A DNA stretch of 13,122 nucleotides from Euryarchaeota archaeon UBA556 (GTDB lineage: Archaea; Thermoplasmatota; Poseidoniia; Poseidoniales; Thalassarchaeaceae): NCBI GenBank assembly GCA_002494975.1, contig DADI01000011.1, forward strand, positions 1-13,122, given 5' to 3'. A program made the translations under genes and the position numbers. How positions within the stretch are numbered: position 1 is the first letter of the stretch; the number at the start of each line of letters is the position of its first letter. The notes below the pieces were generated by a model. That model saw nothing but the letters and a program-made list of their open reading frames with translations, did not search any database and was not told where the DNA came from. This document shows, in pieces, positions 7,297 to 13,122 of the stretch.

Positions 7297-7620
7297 GTGA
7301 AAATCACAGTGACTGATTCTGCTTTAAAACAAATGAAAAATACCATCCAAGGTGAAGAAGATTCACACTGCTTGGTAATCAGTGCACAATCCGGAGGTTG
7401 TTCAGGATACTTATACGATATGAAAATAATGGAAAAGCCAGAAGCAGGGGAGTTTCAAATTCAAGAATTTGAAGGAGTTAAAGTATACATCCATAATAAC
7501 GATAGTTCATTACTAAATGGCATAGAATTAGATTTCAAGGATACATTAATGGGAGGCGGTTTTAACATTACAAACCCTAACGCTTCAAGAGCATGCGGTT
7601 GCGGACAATCATTCGGCTGA
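7297..7620 (+). CDS. A-type Fe-S cluster carrier (IscA/HesB/ErpA family)
   Basis: This protein carries and inserts iron-sulfur clusters into target enzymes. The family's three cluster-binding cysteines are present: one in SAQSGGCSGYLYDM and two in the C-terminal ACGCGQSF, which follows the typical GGGFNITNPNA turn. From the GTG at 7297 the product is 107 residues (VKITVTDSALKQM...), the same length as E. coli IscA and in register with its N terminus. An ATG at 7186 opens the frame earlier, but the extra 37 residues match nothing in the family and overlap a TATA-like box; GTG 7270 and 7288 are other options. The stop codon is followed 9 bases later by the ygfZ start, so the two are co-transcribed. 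I cannot tell IscA, ErpA and SufA subtypes apart here. Confidence 0.9.
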   Translation: MKITVTDSALKQMKNTIQGEEDSHCLVISAQSGGCSGYLYDMKIMEKPEAGEFQIQEFEGVKVYIHNNDSSLLNGIELDFKDTLMGGGFNITNPNASRACGCGQSFG

Positions 7621-7629
7621 GTGATATAA

Positions 7630-8517
7630 TTGCAGTACGAAAGTTCATCTTGCAGATATTATATTCATGAACATAGTGTAACTGTTGTAGAAGGAAAAGA
7701 TTCGATTAAACATATCAACAGAATAATTACTTCTAATATCGCTGAAATAAAGGACTTAGAAAATTGTAAAAGTTTAATCTGCGATGCAAATGGCAAGATT
7801 ACTGATGCTTTAGACATCAGTAGTATTTCCGGACAATTATTGATATTGGGGGTCAAGGAGAATGCAGAAAAAACAAGAGAATTGATAGTTTCAGGCACCC
7901 ACTGGAATGAAGATGTAAAGATTATGAACGGGGACGGGGCACTGAAAATTATCTCGATATTTGCTAAAAATCAAGAAAAACTTTCTAAAGCACTAGGTAT
8001 TGAAATATCAACGATGAGGAATGATTTTTGGATAATAGAAAATGAGTCATATATTCTAAAAGCGCAATTAAAAAATGACTTTCAAGTGAATATATTAATT
8101 CAAGCAGATTTAATTGACTCATTTATTAAAACAGTCGAAGGAAATGGCGCAGAGCTTTGTGGAGAAGATAATTGGAATATACATCGTGTAGAAAATGGGA
8201 TACTATCTAATGAAGAATATAACAGGGGGTTTTTACCCGGTGAACTCGGTCTCGATGAGATAGTTGATTTGAAGAAAGGTTGCTACCCGGGACAAGAAAT
8301 ACATGCAAGATTAGAAAGTAGAGGTAAATTAAGTAAGAAGATTATGAGGTTCAGAACTGATAGCAAGCTTGACGTTGGGACATACATTTCTAACACTGGA
8401 AGAAAAGTTAGAGTGACGTCTAGTTTAGGGAATCAAGGATTTGCTGTGATCAGCGTTAAAGAAAATAACGAATTAAAATTAAATGATGAACTACTAATCT
8501 TAACTGAAGAACTATAA
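7630..8517 (+). CDS. ygfZ: YgfZ/IBA57-type folate-binding Fe-S assembly protein (GcvT-like)
   Basis: YgfZ/IBA57 proteins share the GcvT fold, bind folate and help make or repair certain [4Fe-4S] proteins. The signature K-G-C-Y-x-G-Q-E is intact as KGCYPGQE at residues 216-223 with the key C218, preceded by the family's FLPGELGLDEIVDL and followed by IHARLESRGKL. The N-terminal half (VTVVEGKDSIKHINRIITSN...DANGKITDAL) matches the GcvT-like start. The 295 residues are of normal size. A TTG at 7630 is the only reasonable start: no ATG or GTG follows in the first codons, and GTGAT overlapping the iscA stop may act as a Shine-Dalgarno sequence. True GcvT (aminomethyltransferase) is less likely because the KGCYxGQE motif and length favour YgfZ. 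Its partner upstream is iscA. Confidence 0.9.
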   Translation: MQYESSSCRYYIHEHSVTVVEGKDSIKHINRIITSNIAEIKDLENCKSLICDANGKITDALDISSISGQLLILGVKENAEKTRELIVSGTHWNEDVKIMNGDGALKIISIFAKNQEKLSKALGIEISTMRNDFWIIENESYILKAQLKNDFQVNILIQADLIDSFIKTVEGNGAELCGEDNWNIHRVENGILSNEEYNRGFLPGELGLDEIVDLKKGCYPGQEIHARLESRGKLSKKIMRFRTDSKLDVGTYISNTGRKVRVTSSLGNQGFAVISVKENNELKLNDELLILTEEL

Positions 8518-9603
8518 TTGAACCAAGTCATCAGATTCAAAATTTTCACCCTGTTTAACCCAATCATCTAATGACATTAATGGCGAGATTTTCAAATCTC
8601 CAAGGTGCTGAGTGAACAAATACAGAGTAGGTGAATGTTCTTGTACTACTTGTTTTTGAAATTCTATCTTAACTGACTTACCACGATTGCGGAAAAATGT
8701 CACCTCAATCATTAAACCGATAATTGTTGCCGTATATAGAACTAACAAGATAGCTAAAGAGAAGATTATAGGGTCTGCAAATACAGTATCTTCACGTATT
8801 CCTTTGTAAGAAAATGTCAACTGACGAACTAAGAAGAATATCAGGCCTGCCCCTACCCATGGAGCCATCCAAGTTTCAACTAAAGAATCCATTGGAATCA
8901 CTCTTCTTTTAGGGAGATCTGCGAATGACAGAGCACTAGCAGTCGCAGCACGAATAACAGATATGAATGATACAAGTATTATGTACAATAATGAGGAAAG
9001 GAAAATTGTATTCCTTATAGAAAAATCCGCTAACCAATGTAAATTCATTATCAAGAGATATGAGAATAGGCCTAAAAATACTGTTATAGGCATACGGTGT
9101 ATAGATGAAAGAATTCTATCTGATGTTTTAATTCCAATATCTAACCTTGGTATACCTATTATTTCCCATCTATTAATTTTCTTAACAAATGATGTGATTT
9201 TTAATAGTATTTTTTTTTCGATTAGAACCCATTCAAAAATTTTCAAAGGGAACCATGCCAATAATCCAATTATTATAGAAAAAGGAAATAATATAGGCCA
9301 AGCAATTAAAGCAGGAAATAGAATGAAATGCGTTACTCCCAATGGATTGAGTAAATCAGATTCAATACGAGCTTGTCGATCAGGATCTAAATACACTTTC
9401 CTAGCCTCTGCATCTAATTCAGAGCGGTAGCGGCTCAAAGGTATACCTGAATCTAAAACAACACGAACTTTTTCTCTGTAATGCTCATGCTCGGGCTCCA
9501 TACCTGTCCACCATTTCCAAGCAAAGGAAAGTGGTATAGCCAGAAATAAAGGAGATATTAGCACTAAGACCGCGACGAGAGTTGACTCTAGCCCCGCAGT
9601 CAT
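8512..9603 (-). CDS. Unrecognised multi-pass membrane protein
   Basis: I recognise no family for this 363-residue protein. Hydrophobic segments lie at about 9-28, 92-122 (long, possibly two helices or a re-entrant pair), 171-189, 197-217, 246-262 and 279-301, so six or seven membrane passes are likely. Between the first two lies a charged soluble loop (about 33-88, EPEHEHYREKVRVVL...LDAEARKVYLDPDRQARIE). A basic loop with LPKRRVIP sits near 230, and a hydrophilic C-terminal tail of about 60 residues ends in an acidic stretch (ESDDL). I see no transporter, protease or kinase motif. A CTTTATTG box on the minus strand about 25 bases before the ATG suggests a leaderless message. The stop codon abuts that of ygfZ, with a 6-base convergent overlap. 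The long plus-strand frame inside it (8963-9430) has no family features. Confidence 0.82.
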   Translation of the reverse strand: MTAGLESTLVAVLVLISPLFLAIPLSFAWKWWTGMEPEHEHYREKVRVVLDSGIPLSRYRSELDAEARKVYLDPDRQARIESDLLNPLGVTHFILFPALIAWPILFPFSIIIGLLAWFPLKIFEWVLIEKKILLKITSFVKKINRWEIIGIPRLDIGIKTSDRILSSIHRMPITVFLGLFSYLLIMNLHWLADFSIRNTIFLSSLLYIILVSFISVIRAATASALSFADLPKRRVIPMDSLVETWMAPWVGAGLIFFLVRQLTFSYKGIREDTVFADPIIFSLAILLVLYTATIIGLMIEVTFFRNRGKSVKIEFQKQVVQEHSPTLYLFTQHLGDLKISPLMSLDDWVKQGENFESDDLVQL

Positions 9604-9625
9604 AGCCTTGCCATAACTAATCCTT

Positions 9626-9633
9626 CAATAAAG
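9626..9633 (-). promoter_or_regulatory. Candidate TATA box for the multi-pass membrane protein gene
   Basis: The minus strand reads CTTTATTG centred about 27 bases upstream of the ATG at 9601-9603. That spacing would put transcription start at or next to the start codon, giving a leaderless message. There is no Shine-Dalgarno sequence. Confidence 0.4.
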
Positions 9634-9767
9634 AAATGGTGCTAAATGTTAAAATATCGTAATTATATCCCAAAACAAGTCTCTATCATAATTTATTTAT
9701 CATATAATCTAAATGTTTTCAAGAGTGAAAATATAGTCATGTCTGAGCATTATAAAAAAAACAGTCA

Positions 9768-9775
9768 TTAATATG
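9768..9775 (+). promoter_or_regulatory. Candidate TATA box for the DUF2892-type gene
   Basis: TTAATATG is centred about 26 bases before the ATG at 9798, which implies a leaderless transcript. A second AT-rich candidate (TATAAAAA at 9751-9758) would give a leader of about 20 bases. The 194-base gap between the divergent genes (9604-9797) otherwise holds only AT-rich sequence, including two copies of TATCATA at 9684-9690 and 9699-9705, and no RNA gene that I can see. Confidence 0.4.
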
Positions 9776-9797
9776 CTAAAGCACCCCACGTAGAATC

Positions 9798-10031
9798 ATG
9801 AGTAGAGTTTGTAACATAGATGCAAAAGGCAGAGTAGTGCGCTTTGTGACAGGAATATTTGCAGTTCTGGGAGGATTCATCATGGCACTAATGATAACTC
9901 AAAATATTCTACCTTCAGAAGCATATTGGATTCCTGTAATCGGAAGTATAGCCGGAGGCATGTTTGCTATATGGGAAGCAAGAGCCGGATGGTGCGTAGT
10001 TAGAGCAATTGGAATTAGAACTCCATTATGA
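9798..10031 (+). CDS. Small DUF2892-type membrane protein
   Basis: This 77-residue protein resembles the DUF2892 family (the membrane domain also found at the end of YgaP-type rhodaneses). It has the pattern 'N-x-x-x-x-x-R-x-x-R-x-x-x-G' at the N terminus (CNIDAKGRVVRFVTG, residues 5-19), two hydrophobic helices at about 15-34 and 43-58, and an EARAGWCVVRAIGIRT end in which the cysteine-bearing turn and the terminal GI-x-T are typical. Conserved cysteines are C5 and C66. DUF2892 has no settled function; the link to rhodaneses hints at sulfur chemistry, but no rhodanese domain lies here. The start is supported by a TATA-like box about 26 bases upstream. It precedes the SDR and photolyase genes on the same strand but has its own gap of 70 bases. 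Confidence 0.78.
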   Translation: MSRVCNIDAKGRVVRFVTGIFAVLGGFIMALMITQNILPSEAYWIPVIGSIAGGMFAIWEARAGWCVVRAIGIRTPL

Positions 10032-10074
10032 AATATATTCTAATCAGAATCGATGACTGGATAAAAATTGTATT

Positions 10075-10082
10075 CATATTAT
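10075..10082 (+). promoter_or_regulatory. Candidate TATA box for the SDR gene
   Basis: CATATTAT is centred about 24 bases upstream of the ATG at 10102. No Shine-Dalgarno sequence is present, so a leaderless transcript is likely. This suggests the SDR gene has its own promoter rather than depending on read-through from the DUF2892-type gene. Confidence 0.38.
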
Positions 10083-10101
10083 TCCCTGTAGAGTTGGAAT
10101 T

Positions 10102-10767
10102 ATGGTAAAAAGAGTAGTGATATTCGGAGGGACTGGCCGTACAGGGAAAGAAATTGCAAAAATAGCGATTGAAAAAGGGTATGATACAGTTTGTTTCGGA
10201 AGATCTGCTAATTTGGAAAGCGTACCCAATGGAGCCATACCTTTTCGAGGAGATATGACAGATGAAGGGAGTGTTCGAAGTGCAATCAAAGACTGTGACA
10301 TTGTTATTTTAGCATTATCAATATCGAGGGCTTCTTCTTCGCCTTTTGCAAGGATTACTGGCGATTATAATCTACACAGTAGATCAATGAAGATTCTCAC
10401 AAGTGTAATGAATGATTCGGATTCTAAACGCATAGTGAAAATATCAGCCCAAGGAGTCGGAGAATCAAAATCTAGAACGGGACTTCTTTTCAGAATATTA
10501 ATACGAATAAGTAATCTAAAAATCGCATTTAACGATCATGCCAAGGCTGATCAAATACTAGAAAAAACAAATCATAATTGGACCATTATAAGGCCTCCGA
10601 GGTTGAATAACAAAGAAGACAAAACTGTATTAGTGGCAGGTGAATCACTAGTAACTAGTACACGTAGTAATGTCTCTCGAACTAGTATAGCTTTGTGGAT
10701 TATTGAATCTCTAGAAAATATGGATTGGAAGCAAAGATGCGTTACTATATTACCAAGAAAAACATAA
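10102..10767 (+). CDS. Atypical SDR / NAD(P)H-binding protein (NmrA-like)
   Basis: This 221-residue protein has a Rossmann fold of the atypical short-chain dehydrogenase type (NAD(P)H-binding, as in NmrA/HSCARG and biliverdin reductase B). The dinucleotide-binding loop is VVIFGGTGRTGKEIAK, with GGTGRTG at residues 9-15. R34 after the second strand (CFGR) suggests preference for NADP(H). Further family marks are GDMTD at 50-54, a D-IVILAL strand (66-72), an HAKADQIL helix (146-153) and WTIIRPPRL at 160-168. The classical SDR catalytic Y-x-x-x-K is not evident, so it may sense redox state or reduce an unidentified substrate. It is cytoplasmic with no signal peptide. It lies 30 bases before the photolyase gene on the same strand. 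Confidence 0.87.
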   Translation: MVKRVVIFGGTGRTGKEIAKIAIEKGYDTVCFGRSANLESVPNGAIPFRGDMTDEGSVRSAIKDCDIVILALSISRASSSPFARITGDYNLHSRSMKILTSVMNDSDSKRIVKISAQGVGESKSRTGLLFRILIRISNLKIAFNDHAKADQILEKTNHNWTIIRPPRLNNKEDKTVLVAGESLVTSTRSNVSRTSIALWIIESLENMDWKQRCVTILPRKT

Positions 10768-10771
10768 CATG

Positions 10772-10780
10772 AAATATGTA
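10772..10780 (+). promoter_or_regulatory. Candidate TATA box for the photolyase gene
   Basis: AAATATGTA sits in the 30-base gap after the SDR stop codon, centred about 23 bases before the photolyase ATG at 10798. No Shine-Dalgarno sequence precedes that ATG. The photolyase gene may therefore be transcribed on its own as a leaderless message. Confidence 0.35.
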
Positions 10781-10797
10781 ATTTCACAAGATAAATT

Positions 10798-12333
10798 ATG
10801 ATTGGCATCGATCTTGTTTGGTTCAAGCGAGATCTGAGGGTACGAGATCACGTTCCACTTCTTAGCGCGGCTCTTTCGGGGAGACCTGTGATTTGTTTAT
10901 TTATCTTAGAACCTGAGAAATTCGATATTGAAGATACTGACCCAATACACATCCATTGGGAATTAGATTGTGCAATCAGATTATCAGAAAATCTAAAAAA
11001 AACTGGTGCAGATTTACATTTTAAAATAGGGAATGCAATAGAAGTTTTTGAAAAAATCAATGATAATTATAAGATAGAAAGAATACTATCTCATGAAGAA
11101 ACTGGAAACTATTGGTCATATAATAGAGATAAAAAAATACTAAAATGGTGTGAATTAAACAATATATCATGGATAGAATATCCAAATAATGGAGTTGTTA
11201 GAAGACTTGGAGACAGAGATGGTTGGAAAAAAGAAAGAGATGCAAGAATGCGTTCTCCGCTGAGTGATCCACCTATATTCAAAGAAACTATTCCGTATAA
11301 AGAAAAAATACCTGATATGGCAGATATAGGCTTGGATCCAAGAATTTTAGTAAATAGACCAGAGCCAGGAGAAAATGCAGCCATAGAGAAACTACAGAAA
11401 TTTCTTCAAGAAGATGGGATAAATTATAGTTGGGCTATCTCAAGTCCAACCCTTTCTGTCAAATACGGTTCAGGATTATCTCCATATTTTACTGCTGGAG
11501 CATTGTCAATGAGAAGAGCAGTTCAAGAAACGACTTCTAGAATAAATTATATCAGAAAAAATAAATCACAATTAGAAGGGCATGCCGAGTGGATTAAAAG
11601 TTTGAATTCATTTAGAACTAGATTAGCTTGGAGATGTCACTTTATTCAAAAATTAGAAATGGAACCAGATTTAGACATGAAAGCTCAAAACCCTATAATT
11701 GAGTCGAATATGAATAGAATATTAGACCCTGAAAAGTTCAATAGATGGAAAGAAGGGGCGACAGGATGGCCATTTTTTGATGCTTGCATGAGGCAATTAA
11801 CATCTACTGGTTGGATAAATTTTCGGATGAGAGCAATGATGATGTCTGCTGCTTCATACAACCTGTGGCTACCTTGGAGAGATACAGGTAGATTCCTAGC
11901 TAGACAATTTTTAGATTATGAACCAGGAATACATTGGTCACAAGTAGGAATGCAATCAGGGACTACTGGAATAAATACCATTAGAGCATACTCAATGACT
12001 AAACAAGGTAAAGATCAAGATCCTGAAGGAGACTATATCAGAAAATGGATTCCAGAATTATCAATGGTTCCGACAAATTTTATACATGAACCATGGCTGA
12101 TGCCGGAATCTCTACAAAATTCAATTATTTGTAGAATCGGAATAGAATACCCTGAACCTATTGTTGATGAACTAATAACTCGAAAGGAGGGGATAAGTAG
12201 GAGTTACTCTGCTAGAAACAGCGAAGAAGCACGTGAAATTAGTAAGAAGGTACTGAAAGTACACGGTAGCAGAAGAAGACCAAGGAGAAAAAGTAAGAAA
12301 ATGAGTTCTACTACTCAAAAAAAACTATTCTAA
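10798..12333 (+). CDS. Photolyase/cryptochrome family flavoprotein (deoxyribodipyrimidine photolyase-like)
   Basis: Photolyases use blue light and reduced FAD to split UV-induced pyrimidine dimers. The N-terminal antenna (Rossmann-like) domain starts with LVWFKRDLRVRDH (residues 6-18) and runs to about 130. The C-terminal FAD domain shows TGWPFFDACMRQL and STGWINFRMRAM (about 322-347), LWLPWRDTGRFLARQFLDYEPG (356-377), GMQSGTTGINTIRAYS (384-399) and QDPEGDYIRKWIPEL (407-421). W360 matches E. coli W359 by eye, but the segment at the W382 position reads HWSQ, so the electron-transfer path may differ. This HWSQ-GMQSGTTGINTIR form matches a bacterial/cyanobacterial-type subgroup better than E. 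coli PhrB. A basic tail (SRRRPRRKSKK, 491-501) may aid DNA binding. At 511 residues the protein is full length. Whether it repairs DNA or signals cannot be read from sequence. Confidence 0.92.
   Translation: MIGIDLVWFKRDLRVRDHVPLLSAALSGRPVICLFILEPEKFDIEDTDPIHIHWELDCAIRLSENLKKTGADLHFKIGNAIEVFEKINDNYKIERILSHEETGNYWSYNRDKKILKWCELNNISWIEYPNNGVVRRLGDRDGWKKERDARMRSPLSDPPIFKETIPYKEKIPDMADIGLDPRILVNRPEPGENAAIEKLQKFLQEDGINYSWAISSPTLSVKYGSGLSPYFTAGALSMRRAVQETTSRINYIRKNKSQLEGHAEWIKSLNSFRTRLAWRCHFIQKLEMEPDLDMKAQNPIIESNMNRILDPEKFNRWKEGATGWPFFDACMRQLTSTGWINFRMRAMMMSAASYNLWLPWRDTGRFLARQFLDYEPGIHWSQVGMQSGTTGINTIRAYSMTKQGKDQDPEGDYIRKWIPELSMVPTNFIHEPWLMPESLQNSIICRIGIEYPEPIVDELITRKEGISRSYSARNSEEAREISKKVLKVHGSRRRPRRKSKKMSSTTQKKLF
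12317..12324 (-). terminator. T8 tract downstream of the CoA-binding protein gene
   Basis: Eight consecutive A on the plus strand give a T8 run on the minus strand, 29 bases after the minus-strand stop codon at 12353-12355. It lies within the last lysine codons of the convergent photolyase gene. A T tract without a hairpin fits archaeal termination. Function is inferred from position. Confidence 0.45.
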
Positions 12334-12352
12334 TGTTGAATATAGATAATTA

Positions 12353-13012
12353 CTATGATGCTAATCTTCTAGCGCATTCCTCAAGACTTTCATTCTCATT
12401 AACAAGACTTCGGATATATTTAGGAATTACATTGCTTGATAATAGTAAATCAACCAAATCCCCTACCCACTCTAGTTTTGTGTTAGGTAAATCAACATCA
12501 TCAGAAGCCTCGTGGGCAGTCCAAATTGAACATCCCGAATCATCTTTGTCCTGCACTTGACGAAACCAAGGAAACTGAGAAATTGTACGTCTCAAATTAT
12601 TTCTCTCCACATATTTAACTATGCAATCGTTGTAAACAAAATCCCATCCAGCATCATTCAACCAAGAGATTGTCGTTTCATCTTCAGCCCCAGGTTGAAA
12701 CCAAATAAGAGGTGGATTTTCTATCTCTCTAAGGAGAAGATTCCTGACTGCATTACGTGTACGCTCAGGAGCAAGAAATAGAACAACTACATCTAATTCA
12801 ACATCTCTCTCAATTTCATATCTAATTGGCATACCAGATATAGTCGCACCGGCATCTCGGGGATGGACGGGGACAGATCTCCAGCCTTTTTTTGATAATT
12901 CACCTACTGCCTTGTGAGCGTTACGCTCTTTATTCAGACCAGCACCAAGAATGTGGATGCTACGCCTATTGATAAGGGAGGAACCGAGATTAGGATCAGT
13001 CTTAAGATTCAT
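12353..13012 (-). CDS. CoA-binding domain protein (YccU type) with C-terminal extension
   Basis: Residues about 15-138 match the CoA_binding_2 (YccU-like) Rossmann fold: the first strand and loop SIHILGAGLNKERNAHKAVGELSKKGW, then VPVHPRDAGATISGMPIR, a D-VVVLFLAPE strand (74-83), LIWFQPGAEDE at 102-112, and a final DFVYNDCIVKYVE with C130. This domain binds coenzyme A or a nucleotide in known members; its biological role is mostly unknown. Stand-alone YccU proteins are about 130-145 residues, so the roughly 80 residues at the C terminus (SQFPWFRQVQDKDDSGCSIWT...) are extra. I do not recognise them; they are helical and acidic, with one cysteine (C161). The ATG at 13010-13012 has no Shine-Dalgarno sequence. 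The gene converges on the photolyase with a 19-base gap. Confidence 0.86.
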   Translation of the reverse strand: MNLKTDPNLGSSLINRRSIHILGAGLNKERNAHKAVGELSKKGWRSVPVHPRDAGATISGMPIRYEIERDVELDVVVLFLAPERTRNAVRNLLLREIENPPLIWFQPGAEDETTISWLNDAGWDFVYNDCIVKYVERNNLRRTISQFPWFRQVQDKDDSGCSIWTAHEASDDVDLPNTKLEWVGDLVDLLLSSNVIPKYIRSLVNENESLEECARRLAS

Positions 13013-13122
13013 AATTTTCGGAGGTTCTCTTTGAACAAAAAGTTAGCCCTCTTCGGCTCATTAAGTATCAAAATTTCAAACAGTAATGAATGCCCCAGAG
13101 TTAGGCGAATAATAATTCAATT

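Noticed and set aside
8963..9430. 155-residue plus-strand open frame.
   Set aside because: It lies entirely inside the membrane protein gene on the other strand and shows no family motif or start signal.
9604..9797. Possible small RNA or tRNA in the largest intergenic gap.
   Set aside because: The sequence is AT-rich with no cloverleaf, no GC-rich stem and no CCA; promoters for the divergent genes explain it.
10037..10050. Small hairpin ATTCT-AATC-AGAAT after the DUF2892-type gene.
   Set aside because: The stem is only 5 bases, AT-rich, and not followed by a T run; weak as a terminator.
12333..12781. Two plus-strand open frames downstream of the photolyase.
   Set aside because: Both are antisense to the CoA-binding protein gene, which has clear family motifs.
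13013..13122. Possible gene fragment at the right edge.
   Set aside because: Only short frames are present (for example an 8-codon ATG frame at about 13085); nothing is recognisable.
1..13122. CRISPR arrays, insertion sequences, prophage or defence islands.
   Set aside because: I saw no regularly spaced repeats, transposase, integrase, terminal inverted repeats or nuclease genes.

Overview
The window comes from an AT-rich archaeal chromosome. Four eukaryote/archaea-type ribosomal proteins (eS19, eL39, eL31, eS17) form one minus-strand operon. Start sites carry either the archaeal Shine-Dalgarno AGGTGA or only a TATA-like box about 25 bases upstream of the start codon, which implies leaderless mRNA. 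A DNA photolyase points to a sunlit habitat. Together with the AT richness and small intergenic gaps, this fits a surface-ocean euryarchaeon such as Marine Group II (Poseidoniales) or epipelagic Marine Group III. That placement is an inference, not proven by a marker gene read here.

Layout. (1) 71-1170, minus: ribosomal operon eS19-eL39-eL31-eS17. The 51-residue eL39 at 535-690 is easy to miss. (2) 1250-2122, plus: an unrecognised protein with two membrane anchors, divergent from the ribosomal operon, with one TATA-like box placed so that it could serve both. (3) 2131-2676, minus: an NAD(P)H-dependent FMN reductase-like flavoprotein. (4) 2768-4042, plus: a cytoplasmic TPR protein with an acidic linker. 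(5) 4035-7143, minus: fdhD followed by a YdeP/FdhF-type molybdopterin oxidoreductase. (6) 7297-8517, plus: an A-type Fe-S carrier (IscA/HesB) and a YgfZ/IBA57-type protein, 9 bases apart and divergent from fdhD. (7) 8512-9603, minus: an unrecognised multi-pass membrane protein. (8) 9798-12333, plus: a DUF2892-type small membrane protein, an atypical SDR NAD(P)-binding protein and a photolyase/cryptochrome. (9) 12353-13012, minus: a YccU-type CoA-binding protein with a C-terminal extension. The last 110 bases hold no gene I can support.

How the genes may work together. The most coherent block is 4035-8517. It holds a molybdenum enzyme with Cys motifs at its N terminus, the sulfurtransferase that activates Mo-bisPGD enzymes, and a divergent gene pair resembling the mitochondrial ISCA-IBA57 [4Fe-4S] assembly machinery. 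No partner electron-transfer subunit is encoded beside the Mo enzyme, so its redox partner is unknown. The remaining genes look like ordinary housekeeping, redox and light-damage functions. I saw no mobile elements, CRISPR arrays, tRNA or rRNA.
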